A DNA stretch of 64,000 nt from Granulosicoccus antarcticus IMCC3135 (GTDB lineage: Bacteria; Pseudomonadota; Gammaproteobacteria; Granulosicoccales; Granulosicoccaceae), in contig NZ_CP018632.1 of NCBI RefSeq assembly GCF_002215215.1, positions 4,832,501-4,896,500 on the forward strand, in the 5' to 3' direction. Within the stretch, counting starts at the first letter, position 1; every line of letters starts with the position of its first letter. The notes below the pieces were generated by a model that was not told the DNA's origin, made no database searches, and saw nothing but the letters and a program-made list of their open reading frames with translations. A program made the translations under genes and the position numbers. Below are positions 46,691 to 55,495 of this stretch, in pieces.

Positions 46691-47461
46691 TCAGGCAGCG
46701 CCTGCGTATTCGGCGCCGGTCTTGGCACCCGTGATATAGGCGACCACGTCCTGACCATCAGTCTCATCGACATTCAGGTTGGCCACGATACGCCCACGGC
46801 GAAAGACGATTATACGGTCAACCAGATCGAAAACCTGACGCATGTTGTGACTGATCAGAATCAAGGGTTCACCGGCCTCCTTGAGCGTACGGACAATGTT
46901 CTCCACCTGCGCTGTTTCCTGCACCCCCAAAGCCGCCGTTGGCTCATCCATGATGGTGAGCTTCGAGTGGAATGTGGCGGTACGAGCGATAGCCACACAC
47001 TGTCGCTGACCACCTGACATGTTACGGATCGGATTGTTGATATTCGGAATCTTGACTGCTGTGCGCTTCAACCCCTCCTCCGTGGCTTTACGCATACCGC
47101 GCTTGTCCAAAATCGAGAACGGTCCCAGATTGAACAGAATTTTCTCGCGACCCAGAAACAGATTCGACGGCACATCCAGATCATCGGCCAGCGCCAGTGT
47201 CTGGAAAACTGTCTCTATACCCGCCTCGCGAGCATCCAGAGGTCCGGCGAAATCAACCTGCTCACCCATGAAATACATCTGACCACGGGTGCGCTGCTCG
47301 ACCCCGGTTATCTGCCGGACAAAGGTGGACTTGCCCGCCCCGTTGTCACCCATAATGGCCACATGTTCGCCAGCACGCAGTTCAAAATTGGCGTCATTCA
47401 GAGCATGTACGCCACCGTAGTGCTTGGTCAGACCTTCAGTCTTGAGAATGATATCGGACAT
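46691..47461 (-). CDS. Sugar/inositol ABC transporter ATPase (single-domain)
   Basis: A 256-residue ATPase with Walker A GDNGAGKSTFVRQ, signature MSGGQRQCVAIART and Walker B LTIMDEPTAALG. Most ribose-type importers have a double-length ATPase (RbsA), but this protein has one domain, as in the fructose importer FrcA. It follows the permease by three bases. Import of myo-inositol is inferred from the iol genes and repressor. Confidence 0.92.
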   Translation of the reverse strand: MSDIILKTEGLTKHYGGVHALNDANFELRAGEHVAIMGDNGAGKSTFVRQITGVEQRTRGQMYFMGEQVDFAGPLDAREAGIETVFQTLALADDLDVPSNLFLGREKILFNLGPFSILDKRGMRKATEEGLKRTAVKIPNINNPIRNMSGGQRQCVAIARTATFHSKLTIMDEPTAALGVQETAQVENIVRTLKEAGEPLILISHNMRQVFDLVDRIIVFRRGRIVANLNVDETDGQDVVAYITGAKTGAEYAGAA

Positions 47462-47464
47462 GTT

Positions 47465-48496
47465 TCAACTCTCCGTTGCACGTTTTTTCTGACGATAGAC
47501 ATCGGCGACGACGGCCCCCACGATAACGGCGCCCTTGATCATCTCCTGATAAAAGGCGTCCAAGCGTATGAAGGTAAAGCCGGAGATGATGATCCCGAAT
47601 ATCAGCATGCCGATCGCAGTACCTATAATCGAACCACGCCCTCCCGCCAGGGATACCCCACCGATGACGGTCATGGCAATGGCGTCCAGTTCGTACATGA
47701 CACCCATGCCGGATTGAGCGGTCAATCCGCGTGCTGCCAACACCATGGCGGCCAATCCCGCCAGCAGACCGGCGATGGCATACACCAGTACCAGGTGCCG
47801 CTCGACATTGATACCCGACATACGAGCAGCGTCCGGGTTCGAACCGATAGCATAAGTATGCTTGCCATAGACCGTATGAGTCAGTATCAGATGAAACAGA
47901 ATGGCAATCGCAATAAAGATATAGACCGGCGTCATGCCTTCACCCAGAGAGGCGAAACTCTCGGTCGGGAAGGAGACCGGCTGGCCCCTTGTCCACCACT
48001 TGGCAACACCTCTGGCAGACACCATCATGCCCAGAGTTGCAATAAAGGGTGGTATTTTCGTATAGGCAATCAATAGCCCGTTGATCATCCCGGCGAATAG
48101 TCCACACGCCAGACCGATGATGATGGGAATGAAGACCGGCAGATCGACCCAGCCCTGCTCCAGAAAAATAGCCTTGTCGTAAGTACCCACCTGCGCAAAG
48201 CTCATGGCGATCATGGCCGTTGCGCCGACCACAGAACCGGAGGACAGATCTATGCCGCCGGTGATGATGACCTGGGTGACGCCTATGGCAATGATGCCGA
48301 TAATCGACACCTGCAAGATCATGATCTTGAGGCGTGTGATATTGCCGAAAAAACTCTGATCCCGAACAATCCAGCCCAGAATCTCGAAGATGATCGCGAT
48401 GCCGATCAGTCCGATGAGCGCATTCAGCTCAGGCGGCCAATAGCGCTTTTTCTTGACGGCCGGACTCGGCGCTACGGAATTTACTGCGTCAACCAT
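47465..48496 (-). CDS. Ribose/inositol-type ABC transporter permease (RbsC family)
   Basis: A 343-residue permease with about ten membrane helices. Family motifs include ITGGIDLSSGSVVGATAMI, IPPFIATLGMMVSARGVA and AIAMTVIGGVSLAGGRGSI. It forms the membrane channel of the importer whose binding protein is encoded 94 bases upstream, with an internal hairpin in between. Substrate by context is myo-inositol. Confidence 0.92.
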   Translation of the reverse strand: MVDAVNSVAPSPAVKKKRYWPPELNALIGLIGIAIIFEILGWIVRDQSFFGNITRLKIMILQVSIIGIIAIGVTQVIITGGIDLSSGSVVGATAMIAMSFAQVGTYDKAIFLEQGWVDLPVFIPIIIGLACGLFAGMINGLLIAYTKIPPFIATLGMMVSARGVAKWWTRGQPVSFPTESFASLGEGMTPVYIFIAIAILFHLILTHTVYGKHTYAIGSNPDAARMSGINVERHLVLVYAIAGLLAGLAAMVLAARGLTAQSGMGVMYELDAIAMTVIGGVSLAGGRGSIIGTAIGMLIFGIIISGFTFIRLDAFYQEMIKGAVIVGAVVADVYRQKKRATES

Positions 48497-48531
48497 GGCT
48501 ATGGATACTCCAATTTACACTTGAACTTGAG

Positions 48532-48555
48532 AAAGCAGCCAACAGTGGCTGCTTT
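48532..48555. terminator. Hairpin between binding protein and permease genes
   Basis: A perfect ten-base stem AAAGCAGCCA-acag-TGGCTGCTTT lies in the 93-base gap inside the transporter operon. On the minus strand it ends in TTT. Such a structure could partly terminate transcription or protect the upstream mRNA, giving an excess of the periplasmic protein. Confidence 0.55.
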
Positions 48556-48589
48556 TACTTCCTTTCAGTCAAACGTCAGAAACGTCGTA

Positions 48590-49528
48590 TCAGGACGTGA
48601 AATCATCTACATTTGCAGGTGTGACAAGCTTGAACGGAATAAAGACTTTACGATCTGTCTTCTCACCAGCTACCAGCTTGCGGGCGATATCCACTGCGCC
48701 TGCGCCCTGACCTGCCGCATCCTGGAATACTGTGACATCCAGGTCACCTGCTTTCATGGCTGCCAGTGCATCAGAGGTTGCATCCACGCCGCCTACAACA
48801 ATATCAGCCATGTCCATACCGGCAGCCTTCATGCCCTGAATAGCACCAATCGCCATTTCGTCATTGTTGGCCAGTACTGCATCAAACTCAATACCACCTG
48901 AAATCCAGTTCGTCATCAGATCCTGACTCTCGATTCGGCTCCAGCTGGCTGTCTGCTCTTCCACAATGGTCATGAAGTTACACATGTCCATGCCAATGAC
49001 ATCCTTGACATCCTTGGTACGCTGAACGGCAGCCTGATTACTGAGCTCACCCATCATGACAACAACATTGGCACCGCCGGCCTTGCCCGCTGCGCGCAGC
49101 TCCTTGCACACTTCAAAAGCTGACAAAGTGCCGGACTCGATTTCGTTGGAGCCGACGAAAGCCTGATTTTCAGGTAGTTCGTTGACATTGACTGGCTCAC
49201 GATTGAGATAAACCAGTGGAATACCAGCATCAGCGGCGGCCTTGGTCATTGCCATCGTAGCGTCGGTATCAACCGGATTGACGATAATCGCGTCGACACC
49301 GGCGGCAATAAAATTCTGGATCTGGTTGAGCTGCTTGCCGACATCGTTCGTTGCATCTTCCACCTGCACATCAACACCATCAATCGACTCGGCGTGATCC
49401 GTCATTGCATTACGCATGACGGTCAGAAAGTTATCGTCAAAACTGGCAATGGATGCACCGAAGGATTCGGCCATGGCCTGTCCTGAAAGCATTGTGGCAA
49501 TGCTGGCAACAATCAGTGTCTTTTTCAT
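48590..49528 (-). CDS. Periplasmic sugar/inositol-binding protein (RbsB family)
   Basis: A 312-residue periplasmic protein with signal peptide MKKTLIVASIATMLSGQAMA. The fold is that of ribose/galactose/inositol-binding proteins (FIAAGVDAIIVNPVDTDA, VVMMGELSNQAAVQRT, LANNDEMAIGAIQGMKAAG). GGAGAAGAG before the ATG at 49528 supports it over a start eleven codons earlier. It is the first transport gene; its ligand is probably myo-inositol from the neighbouring iol genes. Confidence 0.92.
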   Translation of the reverse strand: MKKTLIVASIATMLSGQAMAESFGASIASFDDNFLTVMRNAMTDHAESIDGVDVQVEDATNDVGKQLNQIQNFIAAGVDAIIVNPVDTDATMAMTKAAADAGIPLVYLNREPVNVNELPENQAFVGSNEIESGTLSAFEVCKELRAAGKAGGANVVVMMGELSNQAAVQRTKDVKDVIGMDMCNFMTIVEEQTASWSRIESQDLMTNWISGGIEFDAVLANNDEMAIGAIQGMKAAGMDMADIVVGGVDATSDALAAMKAGDLDVTVFQDAAGQGAGAVDIARKLVAGEKTDRKVFIPFKLVTPANVDDFTS

Positions 49529-49624
49529 TATCTCTTCTCCATCATGCTGTGTCCGGCGCACGAAGATTGAAACCGGAAATACCCTCTAAACAGGGGCTTT
49601 TGAAAAATCATGAGTACGCGCTCT

Positions 49625-50440
49625 TCATGCAGCAAGCTGATGAAGGCGCGAGGTGATGAACTGGCACGAGGCCCGCAATGCCTGCAAATGATCTGGCAGA
49701 TCGTGAACCGCAGGAGCAAAGGCCTCGAACGAGACAGGCCCCTGATAGCCGTCTTCCAGCAGTTGGCGTAACTGCGCGATATTACCCAGCTGATCATGCT
49801 CATCAACGAGGATACGATCTGCATCCAGCATCTGACTGGCGGCCATTGCGTCAACAACGCCTGACACATGCACGATGCCGGTGTGTTCTGCGAAAACCGG
49901 ACCGCCGCCCGAGACATGATGATGAAAAGTGTCATGCACCAGCTTGAAACAATGCGCCGCATCCAGCGCCCCTATGGCAGCAACCGCATCCTGCTTGCTA
50001 CGCAATGAGCAACTGGAAAACCCCAGAGGCTCTATCAGAGCAATCAGGCCATGATCTTCCAGTAAAGGTTGCAGCTGTCGCAATACGCCAATCAGATTGT
50101 CCTGCCGCTCGATATCACTGGCAGAGTGAGCATCGTTACGGGGAATGAGACTGATGGCCTGTGCACCGCAATCAACAGCCAGTCGCATCAGTGATTGTGC
50201 GGCGGCCAGCTTTTCTGGCGAGAAATCATCAAAGGCACAGACTTCAGCCAGAGCAAGAATAGACAGATTTGCATCCCTTGCCGCCTGCCCGGCCGCTTTG
50301 GCACTCAGGCCATCAAACAAGGGCCTGTTCAGATCATTACGCACCTCGATCCCGACACACTCCAGAGCTTCTGAAATCTTCAGGAGTTCTGCGTATGAGG
50401 CCTTCGCCAACGTCATGTGGTTAAGTGCAAATCCGAACAA
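49625..50440 (-). CDS. iolI: IolI-like inosose isomerase (sugar phosphate isomerase/epimerase fold)
   Basis: A 271-residue TIM-barrel protein. Metal-site motifs are LIALIEPLGF, KLVHDTFHHHVSG and the final VSFEAFAP. The start is a TTG at 50440 with CGGAGGAACC just upstream; family members start FALNHMT, which agrees. IolI converts one inosose isomer to another, which would let the pathway use other inositols. It is downstream of the second operator at 50531 and ahead of the transporter genes. The symbol rests on context as well as fold. Confidence 0.78.
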   Translation of the reverse strand: MFGFALNHMTLAKASYAELLKISEALECVGIEVRNDLNRPLFDGLSAKAAGQAARDANLSILALAEVCAFDDFSPEKLAAAQSLMRLAVDCGAQAISLIPRNDAHSASDIERQDNLIGVLRQLQPLLEDHGLIALIEPLGFSSCSLRSKQDAVAAIGALDAAHCFKLVHDTFHHHVSGGGPVFAEHTGIVHVSGVVDAMAASQMLDADRILVDEHDQLGNIAQLRQLLEDGYQGPVSFEAFAPAVHDLPDHLQALRASCQFITSRLHQLAA

Positions 50441-50805
50441 GGTTCCTCCGTCAGGACGCGCAAGAATCGCATCCTCTAGTTCACAGGAGTTGTGATTATG
50501 CGAGTGTTACCAGCACCTTGCAAGTATTATTTGCAACCGGTTGCAATTGAGCGCCTACTCACCCTTGGCTTCACGGCATTGCAGCCGCTCGAATAATGTC
50601 GGAACCTGGAAAACCATGGCAACTAACTGGCCCGAGGCAACGCTTTTAGCACCATGGCCTATCCTCATAGCACACCGCACGGGGGATTTTATGCGGCATT
50701 AAGGTTAAACTTGTTAGTGACTGCAGGGCCCCCAGCCTGATCGCTCACCACCGTTCAAGGCGAGTAGTAGCTCCGACACCAAGGCCAAAACAAGATTGAC
50801 CACCC
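50441..50805. other. Intergenic region with inositol operator and two divergent promoters
   Basis: This 365-base gap separates the inositol transport unit (minus) from the acidic-protein gene (plus). It contains the operator at 50531-50546 and an AT-rich patch beside it (50524-50532 on the minus strand reads ATAATACT). I found no clear -35/-10 pair on either strand, no RNA gene, and no ORF with a ribosome-binding site in the remaining 50550-50805. Confidence 0.5.
50531..50546. promoter_or_regulatory. LacI-type operator before iolI-like gene and transporter
   Basis: A perfect 16-base palindrome TTGCAACCGGTTGCAA contains the whole 14-base operator found at 43240. It lies 91 bases upstream of the iolI-like start, the same distance as the other site has from iolD. 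It is the expected binding site of the LacI-type protein at 45442. Confidence 0.82.
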
Positions 50806-52554
50806 ATGATTGATGAAGATCTGTACCAGCAAGCCACTGATGAGCTGAACTCGGACAAGCGACGACCGCATATCTGGGCTCGGGCCTGCGCGCTGGCTAG
50901 TGACGATCACGACGAGGCCAGGTATCTGTACACCAACCTGCGCGTGGAAGAACTCATCGCACAGCGCGAGGCCGAGGGCCCGCGACCAGTCGTAACAGGC
51001 TCGAGCGGCGCTGACAGCGACCTTGAAACACCACTGGAACTCGAACCACTGGAACTGGAAGGTGAGGGCATCCCGGAGTCGATATCAGCACCTTCAGGCG
51101 TTGACCAGGCTCGTAGCCCCGATGATCTTCTGTCTCTGAATTCGGCTCACCTGGAAGATGGGGAACCCCTCTCAACCATCGAGCGCACCAGCTTTCAGGA
51201 AAAATTCGACAACAGCTCCGATCTTGACGACGCGGATGATCAGCCAGTACAACGACCGACACAGCGGGATGAAGAGCAGACAGAAATCGCATTTCCCGAC
51301 GACTACCTGGACGAAACCATCAATCTGACCTCAGAGCTTGATGGTACGGCCGTGTACGAACTCGACAACGACGATGTCAGCGAATTTGACGGTGATGAGC
51401 TTTTCGAAACCAATGATCTGCTCGCCGAGGACCTGCTGGCCCCCGACGGGGACGACGAACTACTAGCGGATGTGGCACCTGCCGCTGCATCAGCCACTAG
51501 CCCATCACATTCTGACACCGCCGAGGACGACGAGCTGGAAGCCTTGCTGGGCGGCGTCTATCAAGGCAGCGAACCGCCGCCACCGACTGACCCTCTGGCC
51601 GACGACGACGATGACGCCGATGCAGCAATGACTGTTGATTTCAGCGATGTCACAGGCACCCAGGCCGTACTCGACGACAGCTCCGAATGGCTGGAAGGCG
51701 AACTCACTGCAGAAGAAAACCAGAGAGAGCTGCAGGAGTACTCACCATCCGCACCGGCTGACAAACCCATTGACGACACCGATCGACTGTCCATGGAACT
51801 GGAGCGCCAGGCCAACGACCTGCCCGGGCAGCGCGATGACATCGTATCCGCCAGCAACGAAAATGATGATCTGTTCGCACTGAGTGACGACGATGCGCCT
51901 GCAGTCGACACGGGCGATACCTTCGATGAAGAAGCAGAAAGAGATATTACCGAGTCGTTGAAACGAAAGTACGCAGTCACTGATACTGCAAAGCTTGACG
52001 AGCTTGAGACCAATGATGCCGACATCTATCTGGCAGATGGTGATCAGAGCGACGATGAAGATGCACGATCGTCAGCTGGTGCCGCCACAGACAGCCCCTC
52101 TGCGTCCTTAAGCAGAGAGCTTCCCGTTGATCTTTCAGATCAGCAGGACGGCACCCTCTATAGTGTTTTCCGTCGCGATGAACAGGCACAGGCGGTGAAG
52201 AATGGCGTGTCCTGGCCAGCACTGTTCCTGACATTGCCTTATCTGGTTTACCGGCATCTGTTTGGTACCGCTCTGGTTTATTCCCTGATGTGGCTGATTC
52301 TCATTGCAGGGCTTCTGGTTGCTGGACTGTCATGGCTCGACGCTGGAAATACCGTGAGCACGGCCGTTAAATTCGGAACCGTCGGCTTTGCGCTTCTGAC
52401 AGTTATCGGTTTGCTCTACCTGCCATTTCGTTACGCCAATCAGTGGCGTGAGGACAAACTCGAGCAACGCGGTTTCGAACTGGTTGCCTGGGTACGGGCC
52501 ACAACTCCGGGCAAGGCCATCGCTGCAGCCCGACGAGCGGCAACTCTCGATTAA
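50806..52554 (+). CDS. Very acidic protein with C-terminal DUF2628-like membrane domain
   Basis: A 582-residue protein of unknown function. Residues 1-50 look structured (DEDLYQQATDELNSDKR). Residues about 60-440 are a long Asp/Glu/Ser-rich, low-complexity region expected to be disordered. The last 130 residues hold three hydrophobic helices (SWPALFLTLPYLVYRHLFG, then LILIAGLLVAGLSWL and GFALLTVIGLLYLPF) and a basic tail, like DUF2628 proteins. The N-terminus would face the cytoplasm by the positive-inside rule. It is a single-gene unit. Confidence 0.78.
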   Translation: MIDEDLYQQATDELNSDKRRPHIWARACALASDDHDEARYLYTNLRVEELIAQREAEGPRPVVTGSSGADSDLETPLELEPLELEGEGIPESISAPSGVDQARSPDDLLSLNSAHLEDGEPLSTIERTSFQEKFDNSSDLDDADDQPVQRPTQRDEEQTEIAFPDDYLDETINLTSELDGTAVYELDNDDVSEFDGDELFETNDLLAEDLLAPDGDDELLADVAPAAASATSPSHSDTAEDDELEALLGGVYQGSEPPPPTDPLADDDDDADAAMTVDFSDVTGTQAVLDDSSEWLEGELTAEENQRELQEYSPSAPADKPIDDTDRLSMELERQANDLPGQRDDIVSASNENDDLFALSDDDAPAVDTGDTFDEEAERDITESLKRKYAVTDTAKLDELETNDADIYLADGDQSDDEDARSSAGAATDSPSASLSRELPVDLSDQQDGTLYSVFRRDEQAQAVKNGVSWPALFLTLPYLVYRHLFGTALVYSLMWLILIAGLLVAGLSWLDAGNTVSTAVKFGTVGFALLTVIGLLYLPFRYANQWREDKLEQRGFELVAWVRATTPGKAIAAARRAATLD

Positions 52555-52754
52555 ATCAACCCGCGTTGGCAGTAAGGGGTATGCCCCTCATTTTGCAAGG
52601 TTACAAACGGAAGGGTGCCTCATAAAACAATAGCGGTCATTTATTTCCGGCTGCTCCTGTCGTTACTCCTTTCAAGTCATCGCGTAAGAATGACGGGCAG
52701 TGACCCGATTGAGGTTACGGCCGGCCGGCACGAGAGTGGCGGTATTTTAGGGGC

Positions 52755-52778
52755 AGCCGGAAAATGGATTTTCCGGCT
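52755..52778. repeat. Perfect inverted repeat between acidic protein and malonyl-CoA decarboxylase
   Basis: AGCCGGAAAA-tgga-TTTTCCGGCT is a ten-base perfect stem with a four-base loop, 38 bases beyond the decarboxylase stop and 200 beyond the acidic-protein stop. It may end both transcripts. The rest of the 261-base gap holds nothing I can recognise. Confidence 0.55.
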
Positions 52779-52815
52779 ACCAATTATCCAGGCCCGTATC
52801 CGACCGACTTGTCTC

Positions 52816-54168
52816 TCAAGCTCGTTTACGCGACCATTTGGGCTTACTCAGCAAGGCACGCACCTCCGACGACATGATCACCGCCTGCTCGTTGGCATAG
52901 GCTTCATGGTTATCCTCGACCTTGTCCAGGTCGTACAAATAACTGACCATGACACCCGCAGATTGCGACAAGCCTTTTCTGAATACATCCGCTGCCGGCA
53001 GAATATGATCGAGACTGGCACCGTTGCCCAGATGAAAACGCGCCACCGGATCCAGCGGCAAATGATCCTTGCGTTTCTCTTCATGCATATAATGAGCCAC
53101 AAGATACTGTAGCTGCTCAGAGTCTGTCTCACTGAGCACCACGCTCTCCTGGGTAGAAATTCGCTGCGCTGTCAGCAAGGCCTCCCGGAACCGAATCTGC
53201 GCCTCATCCGGTGCCACACTCGTATCAACTGCCTGCTCAACCCGCTCATTCACCCACCGCATCAACCCCGGAACCGGCGAGAGTGTGCGAAAGGTTGTCA
53301 GACCCGGCAACTGCCGAGACAACTCCTTGGCCACCTGCTTGATCAGAAAATTACCGAAGGAGACACCAGCCAGTCCCTTCTGGCAGTTCGAAATGGAATA
53401 GAACACCGCCATGGTGGCATCTTGCCTGGCAACCACTTTACGCCGTGTTTCCAGAATGCCCTTCACCGTGACAGGACTGGCCTGAGTCAGGGCCACTTCG
53501 ACGAATATCAGTGGCTCATCCAGCATCGCCGGATGGAAAAATGCAAAGCAGCGCCGATCATCCGGCTCAAGGCGACTACGTAACGCAGTCCAGCTACTGA
53601 TTTCATGGACCGCCTCGTAGGCAATGATTTTTTCAAGAATATTGGCTGGCGTATGCCAATCAATTTCACGCAGCACAAGAAAACCGCGACTGAACCACGA
53701 TCGAAACAAGTGCTGAAAATCAACATCGATACGAAGCATCTCCGGATACTCCTTGCATACCTCCAATAACAAGGCACGCATCTGCACCAGCTCATTGGTA
53801 GCACCCGGAACCCGATTCAAGCGGCGAAGCAGTTCCTGACGTCGCGGTTCGACGCTACTCATGAGAATGGCCAGATTCTCTGCATTTCGCTCCTTCGAAT
53901 AACGCTGAGCCGCCCGCACGGCATGTTCTGCATTGATATCGAAGCGCTCTGCCAATAACCGGAAAAAGGCCAGCTGCTCCTCACTGTCGGCAGCCGCAAA
54001 GCGGCTGAGAAGCCCACGGGCCAGCCGATTGCCCGACATTTCACCACTTTGCGACAGCAGGGCATCACAGAGCTCGGCCAGAGACCCTTGTTGCTCGATC
54101 TGTTGCTGTTGCTCATCCCGAGCAAAAACCGAACTCAACAAATCCGACAGATAACTGATGCGGTTCAT
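52816..54168 (-). CDS. Malonyl-CoA decarboxylase
   Basis: A 450-residue MLYCD-type enzyme converting malonyl-CoA to acetyl-CoA and carbon dioxide. The N-terminal helical domain is followed by the acetyltransferase-like catalytic domain with FFHPAMLDEPLIFVEVAL, SFGNFLIKQVAKEL, TFRTLSPVPGLMRW and the histidine region VARFHLGNGASLDHILP. I chose the ATG at 54168 over a TTG thirteen codons earlier. No malonyl-CoA synthetase or malonate transporter is next to it, so it may instead drain malonyl-CoA or handle malonyl-CoA from malonate semialdehyde metabolism. Confidence 0.93.
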   Translation of the reverse strand: MNRISYLSDLLSSVFARDEQQQQIEQQGSLAELCDALLSQSGEMSGNRLARGLLSRFAAADSEEQLAFFRLLAERFDINAEHAVRAAQRYSKERNAENLAILMSSVEPRRQELLRRLNRVPGATNELVQMRALLLEVCKEYPEMLRIDVDFQHLFRSWFSRGFLVLREIDWHTPANILEKIIAYEAVHEISSWTALRSRLEPDDRRCFAFFHPAMLDEPLIFVEVALTQASPVTVKGILETRRKVVARQDATMAVFYSISNCQKGLAGVSFGNFLIKQVAKELSRQLPGLTTFRTLSPVPGLMRWVNERVEQAVDTSVAPDEAQIRFREALLTAQRISTQESVVLSETDSEQLQYLVAHYMHEEKRKDHLPLDPVARFHLGNGASLDHILPAADVFRKGLSQSAGVMVSYLYDLDKVEDNHEAYANEQAVIMSSEVRALLSKPKWSRKRA

Positions 54169-54289
54169 GCCCTGATGACCTCGTGTGAGCTGCTTGTTCT
54201 GACTCAAATCATACCGCCATACTGAAGCGATAGACCCCTACTGGTAATGAAGTAGCATCAGACAGGCCACACTGGGGCTTAAGGGATCT

Positions 54290-55453
54290 CTATCTCGACA
54301 ATGAGTGTTCACGCCACAACAGAAGGCCACTGGGCACAACGACGAATAACAGCATCAGCAACATGACGCCAAAAAAAGCGCCTTCCAGACCAAAGCGGAC
54401 AACCAGTGGCTGGCTCAGTAAAGGCGACAGGAACTGGCCCAGAAATACGGCTGTCGAAATGCCACCCGATGCCCTGCCCCGCATGGTTGAAGGCACCTGC
54501 GACATCAACCAGATAGTCAGATTGGGAAAATTGAAGCCCAGGCCCAGACCAATCAGCGGCATGCTCAAGTACAGCTGTGTCAGCGTGCTGGCCTGCGATA
54601 ACAGATAAAAGCCCACAGCCATACACAGAAAACTCGAAAACAAGATCTCCTGATTACCTAGCACCTTACGCAGGCGCTGATAGTTGGCCGAGGCTACCGA
54701 GGAAAACACCTGACTCAGCACGACCGCAAAACCTGCGTATTTCAGGCTATCCGCCCCTAACTCGATCGCATAGAACGGCAACTGGGTAGGAACGACGTAG
54801 AACAACAGCATGGTGATAAAACCCAGCGAATATATATACAGCGCATGCCGCACAGGGAAATGCCCATCCATCGCACCTGGCTCATCCTGATTCTCAGGCG
54901 GTTTGCTGACGTACTTGTAGATCAATGGAAACAGAAGGATCGGCACCAGATAGACAGCAAACGGTGCTCGCCATGACCAGTCCGCCAGGATAGAGCCTGC
55001 GGAGATGAAGATAATACCGCCGGCTGACATCGCAGACGACTGGATACCCATGGCACGATCTCGTTCAGCCCCCTGAAAATGATCAGTCAGCAATGCCATG
55101 GAGCACACCATGATCATGCCCACCGCACCACCCAGAAGCAGACGGCTCCATAACAACAAGCTCAGATCATCCAGCCAGAGCCCTGCGCTGCCGGCCACGA
55201 TATACAACGCAACGCCTGCCTGGAGCAAGGTACGCCGACCCAGCCGATCCGCCAGACAGCCCGCTATCGGCGCTGTGATGGCAATGGCCAGTCCGGGCAC
55301 CGTAATGATGAATCGTGTCAGGTATTCAGCATCCGGATGATCGGAGAAATGTTCCAGTAAACCTGGTAAACCCGGAGCTATCGTCGCACCCGCCATGACC
55401 GTCAGACTGGCGCAAGCCAGTAGCACTGGCAACAGAAAGCGCGATCGAGACAT
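54290..55453 (-). CDS. MFS transporter (DHA1-like exporter)
   Basis: A 387-residue protein with twelve predicted helices. The cytoplasmic loop motif GCLADRLGRRTLLQAG between helices 2 and 3 is the MFS signature, and PLIGLGLGFNFPN resembles the motif C region of drug antiporters. Substrate unknown. It is close to the decarboxylase on the same strand (82-base gap or more), but a functional link is not shown. Confidence 0.88.
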   Translation of the reverse strand: MSRSRFLLPVLLACASLTVMAGATIAPGLPGLLEHFSDHPDAEYLTRFIITVPGLAIAITAPIAGCLADRLGRRTLLQAGVALYIVAGSAGLWLDDLSLLLWSRLLLGGAVGMIMVCSMALLTDHFQGAERDRAMGIQSSAMSAGGIIFISAGSILADWSWRAPFAVYLVPILLFPLIYKYVSKPPENQDEPGAMDGHFPVRHALYIYSLGFITMLLFYVVPTQLPFYAIELGADSLKYAGFAVVLSQVFSSVASANYQRLRKVLGNQEILFSSFLCMAVGFYLLSQASTLTQLYLSMPLIGLGLGFNFPNLTIWLMSQVPSTMRGRASGGISTAVFLGQFLSPLLSQPLVVRFGLEGAFFGVMLLMLLFVVVPSGLLLWREHSLSR

Positions 55454-55495
55454 CAGCTTTTACAGGCTTCAGCGTTGGACAAAAGACGGTACATC

